Shown in pieces: positions 37,656 to 45,507 of a DNA stretch of 45,617 nt. The notes below the pieces were generated by a model. The model made no database searches. It was not told where the DNA came from and worked only from the letters and a program-made list of their open reading frames with translations. Made by a program: the position numbers and the translations under genes. Position 1 is the first letter of the stretch, and each line of letters opens with the position of its first letter. This stretch comes from Oscillospiraceae bacterium (lineage in GTDB: Bacteria > Bacillota > Clostridia > Oscillospirales > Oscillospiraceae), in contig JAFWQQ010000053.1 in NCBI GenBank assembly GCA_017545165.1, positions 1-45,617 of the forward strand, given 5' to 3'.

Positions 37656-38699
37656 TTATTCATACAGCAATAAGATGTTTGCCGGGGCCACGCCCAGCTC
37701 TGCCGGGAACTGCGCGGGCTTTTTGTCCTTGGGAATTCTCCACCAGATCGGGGCGCTGTTCGGATCCTGCCCGGCGAAACGAAACTGAAGGGTGGTCTCG
37801 AAGGGCTCCTCCATCTCTTCCACATAGGCGACGGGGAAGCGGTTGTGGGCGGTACCGGCGTTGAAGTAGTGGGCGCGGATTCCCACCGCGGCCAGGCCCT
37901 CTCTCACGGGGGCCGCGGTCTTCAGCCGGACGCCCCATTCCGGCACCTCCACCTCGTGTTCCCCGGTTTTTACGGCGGCTGCGATGTTTTTGCAGCCGGT
38001 CATTACCGCGGCGGGGATGCTCCCGGGATCCGCGAAGAGCTCCTTGGTGGGCTTGTGGGTCAGCAGGCGGCCCCTGTCCATGACGGCGATGCTGTCGCTC
38101 ATGGTGTAGGCCTCCTCCCGGCTGTGGGTCACCATCAATACCTCCCGGCCCAGGCTCTGCAGCATGTCCCGCAGCCCGATCTTCAGGGAGTCCCGCAGAT
38201 GGGCGTCCAGGGCGGAGAAGGGCTCGTCCAACAGCAGAAGCAGCGGCTCGCTCACCAGGATGCGGGCCAATGCTGCCCGCTGCTGCTGGCCGCCGGAGAG
38301 CTGATGAGGCTTGTGATTCACCTGGTTCTCCAAACGCATCATCGCGAGGATCTCCTGCAGCCTGCGCTCCTTTTCGTCACGGCCGTAGACCTCCGTCATT
38401 CCGCAGAGGATGTTTTTCCGCAGCGTCATGTTGGGAAACAGGGCATAGTTCTGGAAAAGATAGCCCACATGCCGCTCCTGGGGGCGCAGATTGATGCGTT
38501 TCTCAGAGTCGAAGAGCACCCGCCCGTTCAGCTCGATGTGGCCCCGGTCCGGTTTTTCGATGCCGGCGATACATTTCAGAGTCAGGCTCTTGCCGCAGCC
38601 GGAGGGCCCCAGCAGGCTGGTGATGCCATTTCCCGCCTCAAAAGCGGCTTCCAGCTGGAAGCTTCCCAGATCCTTGCGGATATCCACGATCAGACTCAT
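37656..38699 (-). CDS. modC: Molybdate ABC transporter ATP-binding protein ModC
   Basis: This 347-residue ATPase has Walker A GPSGCGKSLT (31-40), a Q-loop at GYLFQNYALFP, the signature LSGGQQQRAALARIL, Walker B LLLLDEPFSALDAHLRD and the VTHSREEAY switch. Residues about 235-347 form a C-terminal regulatory part with a TOBE-like segment (GVRLKTAAPVREGLAAVGIR). In other ModC proteins this region can bind oxyanion and stop transport. The start at 38699 overlaps the modB stop (ATGA). Confidence 0.93.
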   Translation of the reverse strand: MSLIVDIRKDLGSFQLEAAFEAGNGITSLLGPSGCGKSLTLKCIAGIEKPDRGHIELNGRVLFDSEKRINLRPQERHVGYLFQNYALFPNMTLRKNILCGMTEVYGRDEKERRLQEILAMMRLENQVNHKPHQLSGGQQQRAALARILVSEPLLLLLDEPFSALDAHLRDSLKIGLRDMLQSLGREVLMVTHSREEAYTMSDSIAVMDRGRLLTHKPTKELFADPGSIPAAVMTGCKNIAAAVKTGEHEVEVPEWGVRLKTAAPVREGLAAVGIRAHYFNAGTAHNRFPVAYVEEMEEPFETTLQFRFAGQDPNSAPIWWRIPKDKKPAQFPAELGVAPANILLLYE

Positions 38700-39364
38700 G
38701 CCTTCACCGCCTTTTTCTGCCGGGCCTCCAGCAGGTTCACCGCCAGCAGCACCACCGTGCTGATGGCCAGGTTTACCATCACCCAGAAAAAAGCGCCCTT
38801 TTCGTCGTTGGTGCGCCACAGCTGGTAGACGGTGGTGGAGATGGTGGCCGTGCGCCCGGGGGTATAGCCGATGAGCATGCTGGTGGCGCCGTACTCGCCC
38901 AGAGCCCGGGCGAAGGACAGCACTGTTCCCGCCAGGATCCCCTGGCGGCAGGCGGGCATCCGGATGCGCCAGAAAATGAAGGTGTTGGAAAGGCCCAGGG
39001 TCTGCCCCGCATAGGCAAGCGTCTGATCAAAGCTCTCAAAGGCGCCGCGGGCCGTGCGGTACATCAGCGGGAAGGCCACCACCGCGGCGGCCAGGATCCC
39101 GCCGTACCAGGTCATGACGAATTTGATCCCGACCTGCAGCAGCAGAGCGCCCAGGGGGCGCTTCACACCAAAGACCAGCAGCAGAAAATAGCCGCAGACT
39201 GTGGGCGGCAGCACCATCGGCAGCGTCAGGATCACATCCAGAACGCCCTTGACGGCACGGGGCAGCTTCGCCGCATAGTAGGCGAAGAAGATCCCCGAGA
39301 AGAACACCAGCACGCAGCTGATGGCCGCGATGCGCAGCGAGTTTATCAGCGGATACCAATCCAT
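38696..39364 (-). CDS. modB: Molybdate ABC transporter permease ModB
   Basis: This 222-residue permease has five to six helices. Family features are LTLPMVLPPTVCGYFLLLVF, the coupling loop around YAGQTLGLSNTFIFWRIRMP, and SFARALGEYGATSMLIGYTP. It should form a homodimer that accepts molybdate from ModA. It begins 72 bases after the modA stop and overlaps modC by four bases. Confidence 0.94.
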   Translation of the reverse strand: MDWYPLINSLRIAAISCVLVFFSGIFFAYYAAKLPRAVKGVLDVILTLPMVLPPTVCGYFLLLVFGVKRPLGALLLQVGIKFVMTWYGGILAAAVVAFPLMYRTARGAFESFDQTLAYAGQTLGLSNTFIFWRIRMPACRQGILAGTVLSFARALGEYGATSMLIGYTPGRTATISTTVYQLWRTNDEKGAFFWVMVNLAISTVVLLAVNLLEARQKKAVKA

Positions 39365-39436
39365 AGACGATTTGATCTCCCGGGGAGCAGACAGACGGCA
39401 CGGACGGCGCCGTCTGCCTGCTCCATCTTGTCGTTA

Positions 39437-40327
39437 TCAGGCGGGTGTTTCTTCGGGGACGGTCTCCTCAGCCTCGGCTTCCTCGGGTTCGGGGAGCGGG
39501 ACAGAGGAGAAGCCGACCTTTTCAAACACGGCCATGGCCTCTTCGGTGTTCAGATAATCCAGGAAAGCCTGGGCTTCTTCGGGATGCGCGCTCACGTTCA
39601 GCACGGCGGCGGGGTAGATGACCTGGCCGCACATCTCTGCGGTGGCGCTGTCGATGACGGTGAGCTCAGCGGAGAATGCGTCGGTGCAGTAGACGATGCC
39701 GCAGTCCACGCTGCCCTCCTTGACCTGGGTGGTGACTTCCTTCACATTGGTGCCGTAGGTGAGCTTGCCGGCGGCGGCCAGCTCGTCCTCGTTCAGTTCA
39801 TAATAGGCGAGGATCTTCTGGGTGTACTGGCCAACGGGCACGTCGCTGTTGCCCATGGCCATCAGAACTTCGCCGTCCTTCAGGAGCTCGGCCAGCTGGT
39901 CAAAGGATTCGATGCCCTTGGGGTTGCCTTCGGGCACAACCAGAACGACCTTGTTTTCCAGCAGGTCGATGCGGCTGCCCTCCAGTACGAAGTCCAGCTC
40001 GTCGGTGTTGACCTTCGGATCGGCGTTGATGTCCAGCTGGTTCATCTGCTTCTGACCGGCGGAGATGAACAGGTCGCAGTCCGCGCCCTCCTGGATCTGG
40101 GTCTTCAGCGTGCCGGAGGAGTCAAAGTTGTAGGTGATGGTCACATGGGGATTGGCCTCCTCGTACATGTCTTTGATCTCCGTCAGGGTCTCGGTCATGG
40201 AAGCCGCCGCAAAAACGATCAGCTCCACCGGTTCTTTCTCCTCCGCCTTGTCCTCGGCGAAGGCGCTCGCTGCCGTCAGCGCGAAGAGCATCGCAAGCGC
40301 CAGCAGCAGTGCCAGGGTCTTTTTCAT
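39437..40327 (-). CDS. modA: Molybdate-binding protein ModA
   Basis: This 296-residue secreted binding protein has a signal peptide ending SAFAE (about residue 25). The oxyanion-pocket motifs are VFAAASMTETLTEI near the start of the mature protein, FDSSGTLKTQI about 30 residues later, and CDLFISAG. The C-terminal part has DCGIVYCTDAF and a family-typical PEEAQAFLDYL. Unlike most Gram-positive binding proteins it has no lipobox cysteine. It ends with an acidic Pro/Glu tail (PEPEEAEAEETVPEETPA) of unknown use. The start at 40327 has GGAGG upstream. A promoter with a palindrome overlapping it lies at 40362-40390. Confidence 0.93.
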   Translation of the reverse strand: MKKTLALLLALAMLFALTAASAFAEDKAEEKEPVELIVFAAASMTETLTEIKDMYEEANPHVTITYNFDSSGTLKTQIQEGADCDLFISAGQKQMNQLDINADPKVNTDELDFVLEGSRIDLLENKVVLVVPEGNPKGIESFDQLAELLKDGEVLMAMGNSDVPVGQYTQKILAYYELNEDELAAAGKLTYGTNVKEVTTQVKEGSVDCGIVYCTDAFSAELTVIDSATAEMCGQVIYPAAVLNVSAHPEEAQAFLDYLNTEEAMAVFEKVGFSSVPLPEPEEAEAEETVPEETPA

Positions 40328-40361
40328 GGTGTTTTCCTCCTTCCCGTATTTCAGGGACAAA

Positions 40362-40390
40362 ATTATATAAACACGGCTTTACGTGTTCAT
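40362..40390 (-). promoter_or_regulatory. modA promoter with an overlapping palindrome
   Basis: On the minus strand the -10 is TATAAT (40362-40367), and the -35 position reads the poor hexamer ATGAAC (40385-40390). The inverted repeat AACACG-N6-CGTGTT (40370-40387) fills the spacer, so a bound repressor would block RNA polymerase. The palindrome does not resemble the ModE box I know from E. coli. Confidence 0.5.
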
Positions 40391-40420
40391 ACCAAAGGAA
40401 AAACAGGGGATAGTGCGCTT

Positions 40421-41449
40421 TCAAACTCCCTTTCCGAAGCCGCAGTTGGGGAAGTGACAGACCTTGCAGTTGAGGCACAGGCCGCCGTGGCCGAAAGCGG
40501 CCAGCTGTTCTTTGGTAATGGGCGTGTCCGTTACCAGATAGGGCAGCAGCAGGTCGAAGATGGTGCGCCGGGCGTACATCACGCAGCCGGGCAGCCCGCA
40601 GACAGGCCGTCCGTCCGGCATGTAGGACACCAGGAACATGGCCCCCGGCAGCACGGGCGAACCGTAGGAGACGATATTGGCGCCGGTGTTCTTGATAGCC
40701 AGCGGGGTCCGGTCGTCCGGATCCACGCTCATGCCGCCGCTGCAGAGGACCATGTCGCAGCCCTTGGAAAGCATTTCCAGCACCGCGGCGGTGATCTTCT
40801 CATGGTCGTCGTTGAGCACCACGTGCTCCGTCATCTCGCAGCCGCCGAACTCATGCAGCTTCTGGACAATGACCGGGGTAAAGGTGTCCTCGATCCGGCC
40901 GTAGAAGACCTCGTTTCCGGTGGTTACCACGCCCACCTTCTTGCTTTTCAGGGGCAGCAGGCGCAGCAGGGGCTTGTCGCCGGCCGCTTCTTTGGCCCGC
41001 TCCATCCGCTCCTTCTCGATGATGAGGGGAATAACCCGGGTGCCGCAGAGCTTTTCGCCCTTTTTCACCACGAAGCCGGAGGCCCGGGTGGCGATCATCA
41101 TATCCCCCAGGGAGTTCACGGCCCGCAGCCTCTCCACGTCCACCAAAAGTAAACCGTCGATATCGGAAATCAGTTCGATTTTCCCCTCTTTCGGTTCGGT
41201 GGCGTGCATGTTCTCTCCGATGCACAGATCCCGCAGGATCTCCGCCGCCTCGTCCTCGTGGAGCATGTTCTCGTTGTTCTCCCAGATATAAATGTGGTCC
41301 TTGCCCACGCTCAGCAGCACCGGCACGTCCTCGGGCCGGATGATATGGCCCTTGCGGAACACCGGCGCCTTGGTGACGCCCCGGATGATCTGGGTAATGT
41401 CGTGGCAGAGCACGTGGCCAACGGCCTCTTCGGTCTTCATCAGTTTCAT
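40421..41449 (-). CDS. MoeA/MogA-like molybdopterin-binding protein with a C-terminal Cys motif
   Basis: This 342-residue protein is of the molybdopterin-binding (MoCF) class. The N-terminal segment starts MKTEEAVGHVLCHDITQII and continues with VFRKGHIIRPEDVPVLLSVG. The MogA-like core has VGVVTTGNEVFYG, CDMVLCSGGMSVDPDD and GLPGCVMYARRTIFDLLLP. It lacks the C-terminal beta domain of MoeA and ends instead with CLNCKVCHFPNCGFGKG, a four-cysteine motif suited to an iron-sulfur or zinc site. The start at 41449 uses AGGAGG. It follows the phosphatase-HD gene by 11 bases. Function is probably metal insertion or transfer of molybdopterin; the metal is unknown. Confidence 0.88.
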   Translation of the reverse strand: MKLMKTEEAVGHVLCHDITQIIRGVTKAPVFRKGHIIRPEDVPVLLSVGKDHIYIWENNENMLHEDEAAEILRDLCIGENMHATEPKEGKIELISDIDGLLLVDVERLRAVNSLGDMMIATRASGFVVKKGEKLCGTRVIPLIIEKERMERAKEAAGDKPLLRLLPLKSKKVGVVTTGNEVFYGRIEDTFTPVIVQKLHEFGGCEMTEHVVLNDDHEKITAAVLEMLSKGCDMVLCSGGMSVDPDDRTPLAIKNTGANIVSYGSPVLPGAMFLVSYMPDGRPVCGLPGCVMYARRTIFDLLLPYLVTDTPITKEQLAAFGHGGLCLNCKVCHFPNCGFGKGV

Positions 41450-41460
41450 ATTTTGTCCTC

Positions 41461-42510
41461 CTATGGCAGCAGCTCCGCTCCGCAGAGCCGGTTGATCTCG
41501 TTTTGAATCTGTTTTGCCGATTCCCAACGCCGCCGGTGGGCAGCCAGGGCCTCCGGACCGGCGCATTTGGCAAGGCTGGCTTCGAAGCGCTCGTCGATGG
41601 GGACGCGCCGGTCGCCCCGGACCGCCTTGTCCGCGATATAGACCAAGGCGGCCTCGTCCAGGCCCTCCCCCGCCCAATCGTGGTGCTGCCGGACGATCTC
41701 CGCCAGCTCCGGATAGCCAAGCTCCCGCAGCCAAAGCGCCCCGACGGCGGGATGCTCCGGCTGATCCCTGGCAATGTCGTGCAACAGGGCAGCCGCCCGG
41801 ACGGCTTCCGCGTCAAGGATGAATCCCTTTTCCGCCAGCGCGGCGCAGAGCTCCCCGGCCAGCGCTGCCACGGCCCGGCAGTGGGCACAGAGCTTTTCAT
41901 CTGCCCCGGCGGCCTCCAGCAGCGCAAGGCAGACCGGCTCGGTCAGCGCAGGATGGGGCAGCATTCCCACCCGGATCGGGGTGAGACGCACTCCGTCAAA
42001 GTCCAGGCGGGTGATGGAAGTATAGTCCAGGCCCTCCCGACTGCCCAGGAGGCTGGCGATGGCCCCCTTGTGGCTCACGATGGCGATATCCCCCTCGCTT
42101 TTGGCCAGGCAGCGGAGGATCGCCGCCTCCATCCGGGTTCGGACGGCCTCCGTGGGCTCCGTTCCCTCCGGCATCAGCTCCGGCTGGCTTTCCCGGGCCT
42201 TGTAGAGTTCCGGAAAGCGCTCCCGGATCTCCCGGAAGGACAGGCCGTCCCATTCTCCCATGTCCTGCTCCTGCAGCCCCGGCATCTCCCGGGGTGCGGG
42301 GCAGAGGGGCAGTGCCGTCTGCCGGGCCCGGATCATGCCGCTGCAGAACACCGCGCCCAGGTCCCGCAGCTCCGGGACGAAGGGCAGCAGCGCCGCCTGG
42401 AGCCGGCCTAGCCGGCCCAGAGGAAGATCGGTCCGCCCGCCCACGCACCAGCGCTCCCCGATGGGGATGTCCGGCATGGCGTGGCGGATCAGATAGACGT
42501 TGCGCTTCAT
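41461..42510 (-). CDS. Histidine phosphatase-HD domain fusion
   Basis: In this 349-residue two-domain protein, residues 1 to about 190 are a phosphoglycerate-mutase-like phosphatase. The catalytic His10 lies in YLIRHAMPD, Arg/Glu residues are in CSGMIRARQTALPL and DMGEWDGLSF, and the second His is in IVSHKGAIASLLG. Residues about 205-330 are an HD phosphohydrolase with AALLHDIARDQPEHP and IVRQHHDWAGEG. The gene overlaps the nucleotidyltransferase upstream (ATGA). A phosphatase and phosphohydrolase beside a MocA-like enzyme suggest hydrolysis of a nucleotide or cofactor phosphate, perhaps in molybdopterin dinucleotide turnover. The substrate is not known. Confidence 0.88.
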   Translation of the reverse strand: MKRNVYLIRHAMPDIPIGERWCVGGRTDLPLGRLGRLQAALLPFVPELRDLGAVFCSGMIRARQTALPLCPAPREMPGLQEQDMGEWDGLSFREIRERFPELYKARESQPELMPEGTEPTEAVRTRMEAAILRCLAKSEGDIAIVSHKGAIASLLGSREGLDYTSITRLDFDGVRLTPIRVGMLPHPALTEPVCLALLEAAGADEKLCAHCRAVAALAGELCAALAEKGFILDAEAVRAAALLHDIARDQPEHPAVGALWLRELGYPELAEIVRQHHDWAGEGLDEAALVYIADKAVRGDRRVPIDERFEASLAKCAGPEALAAHRRRWESAKQIQNEINRLCGAELLP

Positions 42511-43430
42511 AGCTCCTCCCCGAAGTATTCTTCAAAGAGCTTGGCCGCTTCCTGCCGCAGGCGCTGGGAATACTTCTGATAACAGTCCAGCAGGCGGCGG
42601 CCTTTCTCGGTGAGCTTGCTCTCGCCCCCATTGGCGCCGCCCTGGCTGCGCTCCAGCAGGGGGAAATGAAGCTGGCTCTCCAGGGCGTGGATGATGTTCC
42701 AGCTGCCGGAGTAGGAGATCTGCATCCGCTGGCAGGCGGTACGCACGGATTTGGTCTCGTCCACCAGGGCCAGGAGCATGGCGGTCTTTTCGTCGAAGAA
42801 GGGCCGCTCCCGGGCCAGGGAGACCCAGATTTCCGGCCGGATCAGCTGTTCGTTGTGGTATTCCAGCAGAGCCTGGTAGTCTGCCGGGGTATCCGCATCG
42901 TGGAGGATGCCCGCGTCGTCCACGGGGATCTTTTTCATCTCGGTGCCGCAGCGGCGGATGGCGCCCTGGAGGCCGCCCTCGCCGGAGTCCGCCAGGATGG
43001 CGTCCACCAGGGAGGAGGCGATCATCAGCGGGTGGCCGGTCTGGCCCTGGCAGACGGGGCAGGCCAGCGACCCGCCGGACTCCATCAGCTGCGTTACGGT
43101 CAGGGAGGTGAAGAGCGGGATGTCCACCGGGGTGAAGAGGATGCGGTCGCACTTGTCCTTCAGGTAGCGCAGGCCGATCTTGGCGGAGTCGAACATCTGG
43201 GTCGAGGCATAGTCCTCATTGCGGAGGAAGACCAGGCCGTTGTTGGCCAGATGGCGCTCCAGTTGCTGGGCATTGTAGCCTGTGACCACCACGATCCGGG
43301 TAACGCCGGCCTGGTGGAGCGTTGCCACGATGCGCTGGGCGATGGAGATAGAGCCGATATTCAACATGGGCTTGAAGTCCCCCATGCGGGAAGACATGCC
43401 TGCCGCGACGATCACTGCACCAAACTGCAC
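42507..43430 (-). CDS. MobA/MocA-like nucleotidyltransferase fused to a ModE-like winged helix (DVU_1551-like)
   Basis: This 307-residue protein has residues 1 to about 200 as a nucleotidyltransferase: VIVAAGMSSRMGDFKPML, VVVTGYNAQQLERHL, FTPVDIPLFTSLTV and GQTGHPLMI. This is the fold that makes molybdopterin cytosine or guanine dinucleotide. Residues about 205-300 are a winged helix like the DNA-binding part of ModE: ALVDETKSVRTACQRMQISY, SGSWNIIHALE, and GGANGGESKLTEKGRRLL. The start is GTG at 43430 with an AGGGGGTG site. It is the first gene of the operon, behind the promoter at 43486-43514. It could couple cofactor synthesis to control of molybdenum genes. Confidence 0.9.
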   Translation of the reverse strand: MQFGAVIVAAGMSSRMGDFKPMLNIGSISIAQRIVATLHQAGVTRIVVVTGYNAQQLERHLANNGLVFLRNEDYASTQMFDSAKIGLRYLKDKCDRILFTPVDIPLFTSLTVTQLMESGGSLACPVCQGQTGHPLMIASSLVDAILADSGEGGLQGAIRRCGTEMKKIPVDDAGILHDADTPADYQALLEYHNEQLIRPEIWVSLARERPFFDEKTAMLLALVDETKSVRTACQRMQISYSGSWNIIHALESQLHFPLLERSQGGANGGESKLTEKGRRLLDCYQKYSQRLRQEAAKLFEEYFGEEL

Positions 43431-43485
43431 CGAAAAGCACCCCCTGCGGTTACGAATTACAAAAAAATAAGTTTCGGTATTTTGA

Positions 43486-43514
43486 AGTATACGATATTTC
43501 TTCGTTTTTGTAAA
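43486..43514 (-). promoter_or_regulatory. Promoter of the nucleotidyltransferase operon
   Basis: On the minus strand the -35 is TTTACA (43509-43514), the spacer is 17 bases and the -10 is TATACT (43486-43491), each one base from consensus. It is divergent from the promoter of the TylF-type gene, about 12 bases away. Confidence 0.7.
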
Positions 43515-43525
43515 GAGAGAAAGGC

Positions 43526-43554
43526 TGGACTGGGCCGATTTTTTGCCGTATAAT
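43526..43554 (+). promoter_or_regulatory. Promoter of the TylF-type methyltransferase gene
   Basis: A -35 TGGACT (43526-43531), 17-base spacer and -10 TATAAT (43549-43554) are present. The segment GCCGTATAAT onward is repeated imperfectly 89 bases later (43634), where the -10 copy reads TACAAT. Confidence 0.6.
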
Positions 43555-43671
43555 CAAGAAAAACGGGAAAGAGGCGGGCTTCGTGAGGGCGGCTTCCGAG
43601 GCGGGAGGCGGGAAGCGGGGCCGGGGCGGTTACGCCGTACAATTACGAAGAACGGGAAAGGGCGGGAGAAT

Positions 43672-44628
43672 ATGAAGCTCTATGTTTGGGGGACCGGCTG
43701 CGGCGCGGGGGATCTGATCGACCGAGGCCTGGACCCGGCGCGCATCGCGGCCTTTCTGGACGGAGAGGGGAGAGAAGGCTCCTTCCTGGGGCGGCCGGTG
43801 CTGGCCCCGGAGGCGCTGCGGGGGGAGGACTTTGACCTGATCCTGGTAGCCAGCCGACATGCAAAGCGCATCGCGAAGCGGGCGGAGGAGCTGGGCTTTC
43901 CCGGGGAGAAGCTGCTGTTTCTCAAGAACAATTGGACCGTGGCGGACCGGAACAGCGCCTATGACAAAGCCGCCGGGCTGCTGCCCGGGGAGCTGCTGGA
44001 GGAGCTGCGGCGGCCCCAGCACCCGGTACGGGAGCCCATGTGGCTGGAGGAGAGCCCCCTGAGCCAGCGGGATCTGGAAAACGACTATGTGCGTCTGCGG
44101 ACGCTGGAGGCGATCTGCCGCAGGCTGGCAAGGATCCCCGGCGCGGCGGCGGAGCTGGGGGTCTACCGGGGCGCCTTTGCCGCCTGTATCAACGCCCTGC
44201 TGCCGGAACGGACCCTGTACCTCTTTGACAGCTTTGAAGGCTTTGCGGAGACGGAGGCGGAGGGAGAGGCCAGGGGCCTGATAGAGGCCCACCGGAACAC
44301 CAACGAGGAGCGAGTTCTCGACCTGCTGCCCCACCGGGAACGGGCCGTGATCCGCAGGGGCTTCTTCCCGGAGACAGCCCGGGGCCTGGAGGGCGAGCGC
44401 TTCGCCCTGGTTTCTCTGGACGCGGATCTGGAGGAGAGCACGCTCCAGGGCCTGCGCTGGTTCTGGCCCCGGCTCAGCGAGGGTGGGAACATCCTGCTGC
44501 ACGACTGGGGCAATCCCAAGCTGCCGGGGGTGAAGAGAGCCCTGGAGCGCTATGAGACGGAGTTGGGGAGAAGGATCCCCGGCGTGCCGCTGTGCGACGT
44601 GTGCGGGACCATGGTGCTGGTGAAATGA
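43672..44628 (+). CDS. TylF/MycF-type SAM-dependent O-methyltransferase with an N-terminal Rossmann-like domain
   Basis: In this 318-residue protein, residues 1 to about 95 form a small nucleotide-binding-like domain (MKLYVWGTGCGAGDLIDRGL, FDLILVASRHAKRIA). It is of a kind seen before glycosyl- or methyltransferase domains in surface-polymer loci. Residues about 135-318 are the TylF family domain: AAELGVYRGAFAACINALL, LYLFDSFEGFAE, FALVSLDADLEESTLQGL and ILLHDWGNPKLPGVKRAL. The Asp pairs in the last two fit magnesium-dependent sugar or hydroxyl methylation. It stands alone, with its own promoter and terminator. The acceptor is unknown. Confidence 0.88.
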   Translation: MKLYVWGTGCGAGDLIDRGLDPARIAAFLDGEGREGSFLGRPVLAPEALRGEDFDLILVASRHAKRIAKRAEELGFPGEKLLFLKNNWTVADRNSAYDKAAGLLPGELLEELRRPQHPVREPMWLEESPLSQRDLENDYVRLRTLEAICRRLARIPGAAAELGVYRGAFAACINALLPERTLYLFDSFEGFAETEAEGEARGLIEAHRNTNEERVLDLLPHRERAVIRRGFFPETARGLEGERFALVSLDADLEESTLQGLRWFWPRLSEGGNILLHDWGNPKLPGVKRALERYETELGRRIPGVPLCDVCGTMVLVK

Positions 44629-44630
44629 AA

Positions 44631-44679
44631 AAAGAGAGCGTCGAATCCAGGAGAAAATCCAGGATTCGACGCTCTCTTT
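44631..44679 (+). terminator. Terminator of the TylF-type gene
   Basis: An 18-bp perfect stem (44631-44648 with 44662-44679) starts two bases after the stop codon. It is bounded by AAA and TTT and could act in both directions. Confidence 0.75.
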
Positions 44680-44760
44680 GCGCCCGGCACGGGGGGATGA
44701 AGGAGAGAAGGAATGAAGGAATTGTGCGTTGCTGCGGGGAGGAGGATCGGCGGGGCGACG

Positions 44761-45465
44761 AGGAGCCTGTGGCAGGGCCCCTGCGGCGCAAAAAGCGACC
44801 ATGCCGCATATCTGCGGGAGGGGCAAGCCCCTCCCCTACAGCGGGAAGCGGCGTTTCCGCGTGACTGCGGGCGACCGAAGGTCGCCCCTACGGCGGGAAC
44901 CGGTGTTTCCGCGTGACCGCGGGCGACCGAAGGTCGCCCCTACGGCGGGAACCGGCGTTTCCGCGTGACTGCGGGCGACCGAAGGTCGCCCCTACGGCGG
45001 GAACCGGCGTTTCCACGTGGCGGCGGGCGACCGAAGGTCGCCCCTACGGCGGGAACCGGCGTTTCCGCGTGACTGCGGGCGGGGCAGCGGGAGGACCCCT
45101 TCCGTCATCCGCCTCGCGGGAGATCGGCGGATGCCACCTCCCCCGGTGGGGGAGGCAAGGCGGGCGGCCGAGGAGCCTGTGGCCGGGCCCCTGCGGCGCA
45201 AAAACCGAGCATGCCGCATATCTGCGGGAGGGGCAAGCCCCTCCCCTACAGCGGGAAGCGGCGTTTCCGCGTGGCGGCGGGCGGGGCAGCGGGAGGACCC
45301 CTTCCGTCATCCGCCTCGCGGGAGATCGGCGGATGCCACCTCCCCCGGTGGGGGAGACAAGGCGGGCGGCCGCGAGGGCCACCTCACCCGGTGGGGGAGG
45401 CAAGGCGGGCGGCCGCGAGGGCCACCTCCCCCGGTGGGGGAGGCAAGGCGGGCGGCCGCGAGGGC
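44761..45465. repeat. Nested tandem and long direct repeats
   Basis: No gene is seen from 44629 to the window end. Four copies of a 52-bp unit begin at 44853, 44905, 44957 and 45009, with a fifth, partial copy at 45061. Each contains the palindrome GGGCGACC-GAA-GGTCGCCC. A block of about 103 bp is repeated 410 bp apart (44761 and 45171), and another of about 73 bp 202 bp apart (45081 and 45283). Three 43-bp units begin at 45337, 45380 and 45423, each with CACCTCCCCCGGTGGGGGAG. Frames running through it are low-complexity and have no convincing start sites. Confidence 0.8.
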
Positions 45466-45507
45466 CGCCCCTACGGTGATACTATTCACCGATAAAAAGC
45501 TTTAGAA

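Noticed and set aside
43543-43671. Upstream extension of the TylF-type protein to 43543
   Set aside because: The added residues are Arg/Gly-rich, lie over the promoter and have no ribosome site. ATG 43672 has one.
44853-45081. Regular 52-bp repeats considered as a CRISPR array
   Set aside because: The copies abut directly with no variable spacers, and no cas genes are near.
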